This document shows, piece by piece, positions 46,969-55,437 of a DNA stretch of 64,000 nt (within the stretch, counting starts at the first letter, position 1; each line of letters starts with the position of its first letter). The stretch spans positions 1 to 64,000 of the forward strand of contig NZ_JACVZC010000015.1 in assembly GCF_016658545.1 (NCBI RefSeq), in the 5' to 3' direction. Below the pieces are notes generated by a model that did no database searches, was not told the origin of the DNA, and worked only from the letters and a program-made list of their open reading frames with translations. Position numbers and translations under genes: made by a program. The stretch comes from Pseudomonas sp. S37. Its GTDB lineage: Bacteria > Pseudomonadota > Gammaproteobacteria > Pseudomonadales > Pseudomonadaceae.

Positions 46969-47495
46969 AAGCCATGTTCAAGGCTGTAGATCATGCAGTG
47001 CTCAGCCGCTTTGGCCACGTAGCGGCGCACGCTGACTTCGGAAATACCCAATTGGCTGGCGATGTGTTTGTACGGCATGCCATCGATCTGTGACAGCAGG
47101 AATGCCTCGCGCACCTTGGGCCCGAGCGAGGCCAGCATGGCGTCCAGTTCAAACAGGGTTTGCAGCAGGGCCAGGCGTTGCTCGGGCGAGATATCCAGCG
47201 CTTCGGGTTGCTCGGCGAGCACCTGCAGCCAGGCCCGTTCCAGGTGCACACGGCGCAGGTGGTCGATCATCAACCGGCGTGCGATGGTTGCCAGGTAGCC
47301 CTTGGGTTCGCGCACGGCTTCGAGTTTTACGGCTGCGTCGGCAGCAGACATCACGCGCACGAATACATCCTGGACCAGGTCGGCCGCCAGGTGGCTGCAG
47401 TTCACCCGCGGTTTCAGCCAGTTATGCAGCCATTTGCCCTGCGCCCGGTATAGCTGGCCGACTTGTGAGGTGAAAGCTGCGTCCGGGGTGCTCAT
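46965..47495 (-). CDS. ECF RNA polymerase sigma factor, FecI type
   Basis: 176 aa from the ATG at 47495. Region 2 (HLAADLVQDVFVRVM, EPKGYLATIARRLMIDHLRRVHLERAWL) and region 4 (LGPKVREAFLLSQIDGMPYKHIASQLGISEVSVRRYVAKAAEHC) are complete. An in-frame ATG at 47546 would place the start inside the candidate Fur box and is less likely. It begins 96 bases after the stop of the A-PCP-acyltransferase gene. Confidence 0.88.
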   Translation of the reverse strand: MSTPDAAFTSQVGQLYRAQGKWLHNWLKPRVNCSHLAADLVQDVFVRVMSAADAAVKLEAVREPKGYLATIARRLMIDHLRRVHLERAWLQVLAEQPEALDISPEQRLALLQTLFELDAMLASLGPKVREAFLLSQIDGMPYKHIASQLGISEVSVRRYVAKAAEHCMIYSLEHGL

Positions 47496-47522
47496 CCATG
47501 CCGCCTGAAAATACTTGCAAAT

Positions 47523-47540
47523 GTTAATGGTTCGCATTTT
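47523..47540 (-). promoter_or_regulatory. Possible Fur box before the third ECF sigma gene
   Basis: On the minus strand AATG-cgAA-cCATT gives about 13 of 19 matches to the Fur consensus, with the two halves AATG and CATT at the right spacing. It lies about 28 bases before the sigma start. Confidence 0.4.
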
Positions 47541-47591
47541 ATGCAAAGTGTTTCAGGGTTTGCAATCACTGCTCCTGTTGGGGAAATTGGC

Positions 47592-50363
47592 TTAAACGGA
47601 GCTGGCGCGCGCGTCAGCATCCGTATCGGGTGCCTGATTGCGCTTGCGCCAGCGGGAAAACAACAGACGCAGCACGGTATTCCAGCAGTAGCTCACCGCC
47701 ACCCCACCGGCCAGGGCCAGGGCCACTTCGAACAGCGGGTGATGGAAAATATGGTCTGCCACTGACTGGAACTGGAAATGCGTCAGGTAGATATACAAGG
47801 TCGACGAGGCGATCACCGCACCGGCCCGTGCTACCAGCGCAGGCACGGGTACCGAGCGGAACCAGATAAGTGCCAGCATCGCCGGCATGGCAATGTCGAC
47901 ATAGCGCGTGAATGCCTCCCAGCCAATGCCGGCAACCGCCATCAGGTCCAGTTCGCCAACCACCAGCACGGCCACTGCACTGGCGACCCATTTGCGCGCG
48001 GTGGTATCGGCGTGGTGAACGGCCATGCCCAGCACCATCACTGCCAGGAAGTGTTGCGGCACCCGGTGGAGCAGGGGGCTGGCGTCAAACACGAAGCGGT
48101 TGAGCAGCACATCCAGCGCTACCAGCGTGCAGGTAGCCAGGATCAGCCAGCGGAACGGGTCGGCGTTGACGGCCTGGCGCACGCGCCTGATCGACAGCAC
48201 CAGGCCAATGATCACGATCATCTGCACCAGCACTTCGATGTACCAGTAATTGAACAGGCTGACCTCGTTGGCCGGGAACCAGTTGGACATCAGCAGCAGC
48301 GATTGCCAATGCAGCCGGTCGAATACCAGTTGCAGCAGTGCGGTGTACAACAGGGTCGGCACCGCAATGGCGGCCAGTGACGGCAGCAGCGTGCGTGCAT
48401 CACCCCGTGCTTCGATAGCCTTGAGCTGGAAGCGTGCCAGGCTGATGCCAGAGACCAGGAATAGCACCGAGGTTTCACCGACGATCAGCCAGTGGTCGAG
48501 CTCGCTCAGGTGGCCGACGACGATCAGGATGATGGCGAGCATGCGCACGAACACCGGCATCTCCATGACCCGCCATGCGTTGTTGGACGGTGCACTCAAT
48601 TCGGCCAGCTGACACACCGGCAGGGTTTCCCAGCGTTCCGGCAAGTGACCGATCAGTTCCTCCAGCACCCGTGAGGCCTGTACGAACGACAGCGAATCAC
48701 CGCCCAGCTCGACAAAGCTCAACCTGGCATCCAGGCGCGGTACCTGGAGGATGCGCGCCCAGGCTGTACTCAGTTTTTCAGCCAGCGGTGACAAGGGTTG
48801 GCCTGCGGTGTCGTCAAACGGTGCAGGCAGTGCGCGCTTGTCGATTTTGCCGTTGGGCGTGAGCGGTATGGCGTCAAGGAACACGAACAGTGCCGGCACC
48901 ATGTAGTCCGGCAACTGGCCGGCGATTGCCTGGCGCAATTCACTCGCGCGGGTGGCCTGGCGCGCGACGCAGTAGGCTATCAGCCGGGGCGTCGCGCTGT
49001 CGTGGTTGGCCAGCACTACGCACTGCCCGATGTGCGGGTGGCGGCTGATGGTGTTCTCGATTTCTGCCAGTTCGATGCGATGGCCGCGAATCTTCACCTG
49101 GCCGTCAGCGCGGCCGAGGAAGCTGGCGCTGCCATCGGCCAGGTAGGTGCCCAGGTCGCCGGTACGGTAGCAACGGTCGGTTGCGTCCGCAGTGAACGGG
49201 TTGGCGATGAATTTGGCCTCGGTCAGCGCCGGGTCGCCCCAGTAGCCTCGCGACAGGTAGGGGCTGCGGATCAGGATTTCGCCGGTTTCACCCACGCTGA
49301 CCAGTTGGTTGGCCGGGTTGACCACCAGCAACTGCGCTTCAGCGATGCCTTTGCCCAGCGGCACTCGGGTGTTGTCCGCGTCTGGGTCGAGCCTGTGGAA
49401 GGCCATGGCTTGCGGGGTTTCGGTGGTGCCGTAGAAGTTCACGTTGACGGCGTTTGGTGCAATGGCGCGGATCTGCTGGAACAACGCCGGGCTGAGTGCA
49501 TCGCCGCCCCAGAACAGGTAGCGCAGTTGCTCGAACCGCTGGCCAGTCATCTGCGCACCGGTTTCTATCAGCTTGCCCAGCGGCGGGGTCAGGTGGATCA
49601 CATTCACGTCATGCTGGTGTATCCAGTGGGCCAGCCGTGCCGGGTCGGTCAGGGTCGACTGGGCCGGGCAGGCGATGGTCGCACCCAGTGACAGTGGCGT
49701 GAACACATCGCGGTACACCGGGTCATGGCCCAGGCCGGATAGCAACGAGAAGGTGTCGGCCTGGCTGAAACCGTGCTGGCTCACATGCCAGTCGACGAAG
49801 TGCACCAGCGGCGCGTGGTGAGTGACGATGCCCTTGGGCTCGCCGGTGCTGCCCGAGGTAAAGGTGATGTAGGCCGGTTGTTCGGGGCTCACGGCCGGCA
49901 GCGTCGCAGCTTGCCAGGGGAAGGCCTGCAGTGCCTCGGCGGGTGCCTCCGGCACGCTCACGACCCGGGTCTGCCCGGCCTCGACGGTTGCCTGGCCACA
50001 GCGCAGGATCACGGCAGGTGCCAGGGTGCTGACCAATTGCTGGATACGCGCGGCGGGGTAGGCGGCGTCGGCCACGCTGAACGCACGCCCGGCACGCAGG
50101 CAGCCGAGCATGGCGTAGACCAGCGCGGCGCAGCGCTCGGCGACGATCAATACACGATCAGTGCTGCTGCCGGTATGTTCCAGCAGATGGGCAGCAATAC
50201 CCTGGCTGATCAGTGCCAGTTGGGTGTAACTGCACGTGGCGTGCGGGGTAATGACTGCAGTGGCATCTGGACAGCGCTGGGCCTGTTGCAGAAAGGCCTG
50301 ATGAATCGGCTGCTCGGCATGGTATTCCAGGCACAGCGTCGGGTTCGGGCGCAGGTCCGGCAT
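47592..50363 (-). CDS. Fused adenylation domain, peptidyl-carrier domain and membrane acyltransferase
   Basis: 923 aa from the ATG at 50363. Residues about 15-520 are an amino-acid adenylation domain: TFTSGSTGEPKG (168-179), NFYGTTET (309-316), YRTGDLG (399-405), NGKIDK (504-509, catalytic Lys506). The segment LSGLGHDPVYRDVFTPLSLGA (208-228) resembles the Lys2 alpha-aminoadipate reductase type. A carrier domain follows with LGGDS (Ser557 for phosphopantetheine). From about 600 there are roughly ten membrane helices with RMLAIILIVVGHLSEL (His617) and LFLVSGISLAR, typical of acyltransferase-3 (OafA-like) proteins. It could load an amino acid and transfer it to a membrane acceptor. No condensation, reductase or thioesterase domain is present. 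Confidence 0.82.
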   Translation of the reverse strand: MPDLRPNPTLCLEYHAEQPIHQAFLQQAQRCPDATAVITPHATCSYTQLALISQGIAAHLLEHTGSSTDRVLIVAERCAALVYAMLGCLRAGRAFSVADAAYPAARIQQLVSTLAPAVILRCGQATVEAGQTRVVSVPEAPAEALQAFPWQAATLPAVSPEQPAYITFTSGSTGEPKGIVTHHAPLVHFVDWHVSQHGFSQADTFSLLSGLGHDPVYRDVFTPLSLGATIACPAQSTLTDPARLAHWIHQHDVNVIHLTPPLGKLIETGAQMTGQRFEQLRYLFWGGDALSPALFQQIRAIAPNAVNVNFYGTTETPQAMAFHRLDPDADNTRVPLGKGIAEAQLLVVNPANQLVSVGETGEILIRSPYLSRGYWGDPALTEAKFIANPFTADATDRCYRTGDLGTYLADGSASFLGRADGQVKIRGHRIELAEIENTISRHPHIGQCVVLANHDSATPRLIAYCVARQATRASELRQAIAGQLPDYMVPALFVFLDAIPLTPNGKIDKRALPAPFDDTAGQPLSPLAEKLSTAWARILQVPRLDARLSFVELGGDSLSFVQASRVLEELIGHLPERWETLPVCQLAELSAPSNNAWRVMEMPVFVRMLAIILIVVGHLSELDHWLIVGETSVLFLVSGISLARFQLKAIEARGDARTLLPSLAAIAVPTLLYTALLQLVFDRLHWQSLLLMSNWFPANEVSLFNYWYIEVLVQMIVIIGLVLSIRRVRQAVNADPFRWLILATCTLVALDVLLNRFVFDASPLLHRVPQHFLAVMVLGMAVHHADTTARKWVASAVAVLVVGELDLMAVAGIGWEAFTRYVDIAMPAMLALIWFRSVPVPALVARAGAVIASSTLYIYLTHFQFQSVADHIFHHPLFEVALALAGGVAVSYCWNTVLRLLFSRWRKRNQAPDTDADARASSV

Positions 50364-50707
50364 GATGGGTGAAGGCTCCGCATGAACGTTGGGGCTGGCT
50401 GGTAGCACAACGCTAGTGCAGAGAGGGCGATGACGCCAATGATGGCTAACGCCTTGCGATAGCCGGGTGGTGCGTAGCCGGGTTCGCAGCCACTCCGGGA
50501 GCCCTGTGGGAGATTCTATGGTTTCTGGCAATGGCATCAGGGTTGCCAGGTGCTCGCCAGGGCATTTTCAGCGCCTGTGGCCAACACCTGCCAGCCCGGA
50601 TGCGATCCCTGTGGGAGCAACTGTCTTGCATGTCCCTCGTGGCCAGCACTGGCCCCTGTAGGAGCGGCCTTGTGTCGCGATAGGCTGCAAGGCAGCCCCC
50701 GACATGC
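50364..50707. other. Gap before the A-PCP-acyltransferase gene, with REP material
   Basis: 344 bases without a credible gene. A REP element lies at about 50653-50700 (ctgtaggagcggccttgtg, then ggctgcaaggcagcc) and a half copy (ccctgtgggagc) at about 50606. The part next to 50363 should hold the promoter of the fusion gene, but no clear -35/-10 pair or Fur box is seen. Confidence 0.55.
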
Positions 50708-51607
50708 TTACCCGGCTTGCAATGCCCGCGGCCGCTGGCTGCGCTGCTCATCATCGGCATGCACCGCCGGTTGCAGGCAAAAATCGAAACTCACCCGTGC
50801 CACCCCGTCGTCAAGCTGCTCAACCTCACCCACCAGCCCGTCGCGGGTGGCATGGGCGAAGTCATCCCACAAGTACTCATCCCCCGCCAGGTTGATCTGC
50901 GTGGTCAGGTGTCGGTGCCCCGGTGCGCTGATGAAGAAGTGGATATGCGCAGGCCGCTGGCCATGCCGGCCCAGTTGGTCAAGGCAGGCCTGGGTCGGGC
51001 CGTCGGCCGGGCAGCCGTAGCCGCTGGGCACGATGCTGCGGGCGCGATATCGCCCTTGAGCATCGGTACGAATCCGTCGGCGCAGGTTGTACGCCGACTG
51101 GCTGGTGTCGAAGTAGGAATACAGCCCCTGGGTGTTGGCGTGCCACACGTCGACGATGGCCCCGGCCAGCGGCTGGCCATCCAGGCCCCGTACCTGGCCT
51201 TCGAGCTGCATCGGCTGCCCCGGGTCGCGGCCATCGTCCAGTTTTGCCTCGCCTTCACACAGCGGCGCGCCGGCTACGTACAGTGGGCCTTCGATGGTCC
51301 GCGGGGTGCCGCCGCCGTGCCCGGCCAGGCTGTCGCGGGCATCGCTGAGCAGGTCGAGGAAGTGTTCCAGGCCCAGGCCGGCCATCAGCAGGCCGGCTTC
51401 GTGGCGGCTACCGAGGCCGTTGAGGTAGTCGACTGCCTGCCAGAATTCGTCGTCGCTGATGGCCAGGTCTTCGATCAGCCTGGCGCTATCCTGCAGAATG
51501 CGCAGCACAATCTGTTTCAGGCGTGGATTGCCCTGGTCGTTGCCAATGCCTGCCGCCTTGGCGAAAAAGGCCTGAACCTCGGGGGAATGGGATATCGCTA
51601 CAGTCAT
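50708..51607 (-). CDS. catA: Catechol 1,2-dioxygenase
   Basis: 299 aa intradiol dioxygenase of the CatA type, near the usual 300-311 aa. Iron ligands are recognisable: a Tyr at 163 (or 165) in TQGLYSYFD, Tyr197 (PSGYG) and His221/His223 (RPAHIHFF). The segment VDVWHANTQGLYSY and NLRRRIRTDAQGRYRARSIVP are family signatures. It opens catechol by ortho cleavage to cis,cis-muconate. It lies beside the phenol regulator with its own sigma-54 promoter and two upstream palindromes, so it belongs functionally to the phenol hydroxylase operon. catB/catC are not in the window. Confidence 0.93.
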   Translation of the reverse strand: MTVAISHSPEVQAFFAKAAGIGNDQGNPRLKQIVLRILQDSARLIEDLAISDDEFWQAVDYLNGLGSRHEAGLLMAGLGLEHFLDLLSDARDSLAGHGGGTPRTIEGPLYVAGAPLCEGEAKLDDGRDPGQPMQLEGQVRGLDGQPLAGAIVDVWHANTQGLYSYFDTSQSAYNLRRRIRTDAQGRYRARSIVPSGYGCPADGPTQACLDQLGRHGQRPAHIHFFISAPGHRHLTTQINLAGDEYLWDDFAHATRDGLVGEVEQLDDGVARVSFDFCLQPAVHADDEQRSQRPRALQAG

Positions 51608-51649
51608 GGTTGCCTCACCGGTCGTTGTTGTTATCGGTGCAAGGCCTTC

Positions 51650-51665
51650 AGCAAATGCGGTGCCA
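51650..51665 (-). promoter_or_regulatory. Sigma-54 promoter of catA
   Basis: Minus strand TGGCAC-CGCAT-TTGCT, an exact match to TGGCAC-N5-TTGCW, located 43-58 bases before the catA start codon. The predicted transcription start is about 51638. It is identical in its -24 and -12 elements to the promoter of the dmpK operon at 53782. Confidence 0.85.
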
Positions 51666-51729
51666 GGTTGGCAACGGCTTGATATGCAAGGGTTCTGCTG
51701 CTTTTTGGCAATCGGCAGCTGGCGCGCAC

Positions 51730-51776
51730 TCGATCATTTGATCAACCCGCGCCAGCGCCATTGCGCAAATGCTCAA
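51730..51776 (-). promoter_or_regulatory. Twin upstream activating sites for catA (DmpR/MopR-like)
   Basis: Two 16-base palindromes, TCGATCATTTGATCAA (51730-51745; 14 of 16 matches to the DmpR/XylR-type TTGATCAATTGATCAA) and TTGCGCAAATGCTCAA (51761-51776; 12 of 16). They start 31 bases apart, three helical turns, and lie about 100 and 130 bases upstream of the predicted catA start, the proper range for sigma-54 enhancers. The second overlaps the end of the regulator gene. Confidence 0.75.
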
Positions 51777-53461
51777 GGCTTGTCGGGTGCCTTCTTCAGC
51801 CGGTAGGCAAGGGCAGGGCGGGTCATGCCGAGCAGGCGCGCAGCTTCTGAAACGTTCTGCCCACAGCGCTGCATGGCCTCCTGCATCAGCGCTTCTTCGA
51901 CGCTATCCAGGCCGGTGCCGCTGTCGAGGATCTGCGCCACCCAGCCGGGCGCCGCCTGGTCGCTGGCCGCCACCAGCCGTCCATCGCTGCCCAGGCCGAT
52001 GCTGCCGGTGGCCGGCGGGGCATGCGGGAACAGGGCGTCAAGGCCGATGCTCTGGTTCTCGTCGGTGATGATCACGCCACGTTCCATGAGGTTTTCCAGC
52101 TCGCGGATATTGCCCGGCCAGTCGTACTGCAGGCACACCTGCAGGGCCCGGTCGCTGAGACCGCGGGTTTTCTTGCCGTAGCTCTGGTGCAGGCGGCCGA
52201 GGAAATGCTCGATCAGCAGCGGGATGTCTTCGCGGCGTTCGCGCAGCGCCGGGATGTGCACCGGGAACACGTTCAGCCGGTAGAACAGGTCGGCACGGAA
52301 ACGCCCATCCTTGACGGCCTGTTCAAGGTTTTCGTGGGTGGCAGCAATCACCCGCACATCCACCGGCCGCGTGCGGCTGTCACCCACCCGCTCCAGCTCG
52401 CCTTCCTGCAGCACGCGCAGCAGGCTGGCCTGGGCACGCGGGGTCAGCTCGACGATTTCGTCGAGGAACAGTGTGCCGCCGTTGGCCCGTTCGAAACGGC
52501 CCATGCGCGCCTGCTGGGCGCCGGTGTAGGCACCTTTCTCGACGCCGAACAGTTCGGCCTCGATTAGGTCCGGCGGGATGGTCGCGCAGTTCAGCGCCAC
52601 GAACGCTGCCCCGGCTCGCTCGCTGCGCAGGTGCAGGCTGCGGGCGATCACCTCCTTGCCCACCCCGGTTTCCCCCAGCAGCAATACCGAGGCTTTGCCC
52701 GCGGCGACCTTGTCGGTGAGTGCGCAACAGCGCCGGTACACCGCTGACTGGCCGATGCCGTAGAACTGCCCCGACTCGTACTGCAGGCGCTGGCGCAGGT
52801 TGGCTACCTGCACCTGCAGCGATTGCAGCTCGTCGATCACCGGGTCGCTCTGGAAGTAGCGCAGGAAGGTCTCGGCGTCGTCCCATTGCTCCACCGGCTT
52901 GCCGATGATGCGACATTCGCTGGCGCCGCAGCCGCGGCAACTGACCTCCTTGTACAGCACCTGGCGCCCCAGGAAGAACGAGCTGTAGCTGATCGCGTAA
53001 CCGAGCAGCATCCAGCACACCGGCTGCTCGGAATGCAGGCCTTCGGACTGGCAGTTTTCCACTTCGAAGGAGTCTTGCCATTCGATATCGGCGTAAAAAT
53101 GGCCGTTGTCCAGGTCGATTTCCAGCTGCTGCGGGCGCACCTTGACCATGCCCTTGAGCGAGTGCAATTGCGGGCCGATGAAGAACATCTCCACCGGGTT
53201 GCCGTTGGGCCGCAGCTTGCGCGCCAGCTCTGCGTCCTTCAGGCCCGACTGGTAGCCCAGGCGCAGAAAAAAGCCCTTGGCCCGTTCCACGCCGAGCATT
53301 TCGATCAGCTCGCGGCGCATGCTGGCCATGGTCGCGGCCTGGACCAGCAGCATGCGCTGCTCGTCCAGCCAGATCTTGCCTTCGGTGCCTTCGAAGCGGA
53401 CCCGTTCGGTCAGGTCCTTCAGTGCCGGTGCAGGTTCCGGCGCCCTGTACTGGGTAATCAT
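51773..53461 (-). CDS. dmpR: Phenol-responsive sigma-54 activator, DmpR/MopR type
   Basis: 562 aa, the length of DmpR. A domain (1-200, V4R/XylR_N): the phenol contacts His100 (GPQLHSLKG) and Trp128 (IEWQDSFEV), and the zinc ligands Cys149, Glu172, Cys175 and Cys183, all match the MopR residues at a constant offset. Linker 205-232. AAA+ domain: GETGVGKE (263-270), GAYTGA (310-315), [13 protein letters not shown]-terminal Fis-type HTH ([22 protein letters not shown]). It binds phenol directly and activates sigma-54 promoters. The gene lies between catA and the dmpK operon, both with candidate enhancers. Upstream in-frame sequence to 53617 is rejected as non-coding. Confidence 0.92.
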   Translation of the reverse strand: MITQYRAPEPAPALKDLTERVRFEGTEGKIWLDEQRMLLVQAATMASMRRELIEMLGVERAKGFFLRLGYQSGLKDAELARKLRPNGNPVEMFFIGPQLHSLKGMVKVRPQQLEIDLDNGHFYADIEWQDSFEVENCQSEGLHSEQPVCWMLLGYAISYSSFFLGRQVLYKEVSCRGCGASECRIIGKPVEQWDDAETFLRYFQSDPVIDELQSLQVQVANLRQRLQYESGQFYGIGQSAVYRRCCALTDKVAAGKASVLLLGETGVGKEVIARSLHLRSERAGAAFVALNCATIPPDLIEAELFGVEKGAYTGAQQARMGRFERANGGTLFLDEIVELTPRAQASLLRVLQEGELERVGDSRTRPVDVRVIAATHENLEQAVKDGRFRADLFYRLNVFPVHIPALRERREDIPLLIEHFLGRLHQSYGKKTRGLSDRALQVCLQYDWPGNIRELENLMERGVIITDENQSIGLDALFPHAPPATGSIGLGSDGRLVAASDQAAPGWVAQILDSGTGLDSVEEALMQEAMQRCGQNVSEAARLLGMTRPALAYRLKKAPDKP

Positions 53462-53626
53462 TCGTTGCGCCCCTTGCTTGTAGTTGTATGGGGAATCGGC
53501 GCGCATCCGCTCAGGCAAGACGGGGTTATGGGACACGCCGAAACGACCGCGGTGTGCAGGCAAGGCCCGGGTCGTTCTTTTTCTAAACCGCCTGAAAGCC
53601 ATGCAAAAGTCAATCACTGGCCACGT

Positions 53627-53672
53627 TTGCCATTTGCTCGAAAGGCCATTGGGCGATTGAGCAAATGATCAA
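53627..53672 (+). promoter_or_regulatory. Upstream activating sites for the dmpK operon
   Basis: TTGAGCAAATGATCAA (53657-53672) matches TTGATCAATTGATCAA at 14 of 16 positions. A weaker copy whose right half is catttgctcgaa lies about 30 bases upstream (53627-53642). The centres are at about -145 and -175 relative to the predicted start, as in DmpR and MopR systems. Confidence 0.7.
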
Positions 53673-53781
53673 ACCGGCAGGCTGTGACGCGCCACTGGCA
53701 CTGCCCTTGGGTAACCCGAAAAAAATAAAAACCAATTAAAAACAAAGGCTTGATAGCTATTTTCAGCACATTGAAAGCGCC

Positions 53782-53797
53782 TGGCACAGCCGTTGCT
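53782..53797 (+). promoter_or_regulatory. Sigma-54 promoter of the dmpKLMNOP operon
   Basis: TGGCAC-AGCCG-TTGCT is an exact -24/-12 match (TGGCAC-N5-TTGCW). It lies 34-49 bases before the dmpK start codon; the transcription start is predicted near 53809. Confidence 0.88.
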
Positions 53798-53830
53798 CAG
53801 CCCTTGGCACGTCCAACCGGAGCCCCAGCG

Positions 53831-54088
53831 ATGAGCCCAGCCAACCTTTCCTTCGAGCAGATGCCGCGCTACGTCCGTGTACGCAGTGAGCCGGACGCGG
53901 CCTTTGTCGAGTTCGACTTCGCCATCGGCTACCCCGACCTGTTCGTCGAACTGGTCCTGCCGCAAACGGCCTTCGCCAGCTTCTGCGCCAGCAACCGGGT
54001 GCGCCACATGGATGCCGCAATGGCGGCGGCTGTCGACGCCGACATGCAGAAGTGGCGCTACGGCGAAAGCCGCGACGCGGACGATTGA
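53831..54088 (+). CDS. dmpK: Phenol hydroxylase assembly protein DmpK
   Basis: 85 aa, close to the 92 aa of DmpK. The sequence YVRVRSEPDAAFVEFDFAIGYPDLFVELVLPQTAFASFC matches the DmpK/TouF-like family, which helps to assemble or load iron into the hydroxylase and is not part of the catalytic complex. First gene of the operon, directly behind the sigma-54 promoter. Confidence 0.87.
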   Translation: MSPANLSFEQMPRYVRVRSEPDAAFVEFDFAIGYPDLFVELVLPQTAFASFCASNRVRHMDAAMAAAVDADMQKWRYGESRDADD

Positions 54089-54143
54089 GGCGCCGCTTGC
54101 CGGCGCATTGCACCCCCACAACAACAAGTACAGGACGCCTTGC

Positions 54144-55139
54144 ATGAGTATCGAGATCAAGACGGCCACGGTCGAGCCGATCCGCCAGACCTTCAGCCAC
54201 ACCCGCCGGCGTTTCGGCGACAAGCCGGCCAGCCGCTACCAGGAAGCCAGCTTCGACATCGAGGCCGCCAGCAACTTCCACTACCGCCCGCTGTGGCAGC
54301 CCGACAAGCTGCTCAACGACCCCAGCCGCACCCGCGTACAGATGGCTGACTGGTACACCGTCAGCGACCCGCGCCAGTACTACTACGGCACCTACGTACA
54401 GGCCCGGGCACGCATGCAGGAAAACGCCGAGCACAGCTTTGCCTTCTGCGAAAAGCGCGAGCTGCTGGCCAGCCTGCCGGCGCCAACCCGGGCCCTGGTT
54501 GCGCGCTTGCTGCTGCCGCTGCGCCACGCCGAACTGGGCGCCAACATGAACAACAGCGGCATTGCCGCTGATGCCTTTGGCACCAGCGTCACCCAGATGC
54601 ACATGTTCCACGCCATGGACCGCCTGGCCATTGCCCAGTACCTGTCGCGCATCGGCCTGCTGCTGGAAGACGACGGCCTGGCGTTGCTGGCCGAGGCCAA
54701 GCAGCGCTGGCTGGACGAGCCTGCCTGGCAAGGCATGCGCCGCTATGTCGAGGACAGCCTGGTGGTGCGCGACTGGTTCGAGTTGAGCCTGGCGCAGAAC
54801 CTGGTCAGCGACGGCCTGTTGTACCCGCTGCTGTTCGAACACTTCGATGCGCAGTTGGTGGCTGAAGGGGCAGGGCAGTTGGGCATGCTCACCGAGTTCA
54901 TGCGCCTGTGGTTTGCCGAGAGCCAGCGCTGGGTCGATGCCCTGGTCAAGACCGTCGTTGCCGAAAGCCCGCATAACCGCCAGTTGGTCGAGGGTTGGGT
55001 AAGCCAGTGGCGCGGCCGCGCCGTGCAAGCGCTGCTGCCGCTGGCCGAGGCCGGCCCTGGCCGCGAAGCGCTGGATGCCTGTGACAGCGCCTTTGGCGCG
55101 CGCCTGAAAAAGCTGGGCCTCAGTGGAGCTGCCGCATGA
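54144..55139 (+). CDS. dmpL: Phenol hydroxylase beta (small oxygenase) subunit DmpL
   Basis: 331 aa, identical in length to DmpL. It has the ferritin-like helical fold of diiron monooxygenase beta subunits without metal ligands (NFHYRPLWQPDKLLNDPSRT, YGTYVQARARMQENAEHSFAF, GTSVTQMHMFHAMDRLAIAQYLSRIGLLLE). With DmpN and DmpO it forms the oxygenase core. It overlaps dmpM by four bases (ATGA). Confidence 0.92.
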   Translation: MSIEIKTATVEPIRQTFSHTRRRFGDKPASRYQEASFDIEAASNFHYRPLWQPDKLLNDPSRTRVQMADWYTVSDPRQYYYGTYVQARARMQENAEHSFAFCEKRELLASLPAPTRALVARLLLPLRHAELGANMNNSGIAADAFGTSVTQMHMFHAMDRLAIAQYLSRIGLLLEDDGLALLAEAKQRWLDEPAWQGMRRYVEDSLVVRDWFELSLAQNLVSDGLLYPLLFEHFDAQLVAEGAGQLGMLTEFMRLWFAESQRWVDALVKTVVAESPHNRQLVEGWVSQWRGRAVQALLPLAEAGPGREALDACDSAFGARLKKLGLSGAAA

Positions 55140-55405
55140 CTTCCCTCGTTTACATCGCCTTCCAGGACAACGACAGCGCCCGCTACATCGTCGAGGCCAT
55201 CACCCAGGACAACCCGCATGCCCTGGTGCAGCACCAGCCGGCGATGATCCGCGTGCAGGCCGAAGGGCGCCTGGAAATCCACCGCGCCACGGTGGAAGAA
55301 AAAATCGGCCGTGAATGGGACGTGCAGGAAATGCTGATCGACGTGATCACCCTCGGCGGCAACGTCGAGGAAGACGAAGACTGCTTTGCCCTGCACTGGA
55401 ACTGA
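55136..55405 (+). CDS. dmpM: Phenol hydroxylase activator (effector) protein DmpM
   Basis: 89 aa cofactorless regulatory protein of the MmoB/DmpM family: VYIAFQDNDSARYIVEAITQDNP, DVQEMLIDVITLGGNVEEDEDCFALHW. It binds the oxygenase and couples electron transfer to hydroxylation. ATGA overlap with dmpL suggests translational coupling; 32 bases precede dmpN. Confidence 0.92.
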   Translation: MTSLVYIAFQDNDSARYIVEAITQDNPHALVQHQPAMIRVQAEGRLEIHRATVEEKIGREWDVQEMLIDVITLGGNVEEDEDCFALHWN

Positions 55406-55437
55406 TCCGCACAACGACAAGAACAAGGGAGACCACC

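Larger units (their letters stand above)
53462..53830. other. Divergent control region of the dmpR gene and dmpK operon
   Basis: The 369-base gap holds the dmpR leader (right of 53461), the candidate upstream activating sites at about 53627-53672, AT-rich sequence at 53725-53770 that could bend DNA (IHF-type) between enhancer and promoter, and the sigma-54 promoter at 53782-53797. No gene is seen. Confidence 0.75.

Noticed and set aside
47547-47591. Upstream start for the third ECF sigma gene (ATG 47546)
   Set aside because: It would place the candidate Fur box inside the coding region and lengthen the protein beyond the family norm; the ATG at 47495 fits better.
53462-53617. N-terminal extension of the DmpR-type regulator
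   Set aside because: The 52 extra residues have no similarity to the family, and the start at 53461 gives the standard 562 aa with all MopR residues at a constant offset.
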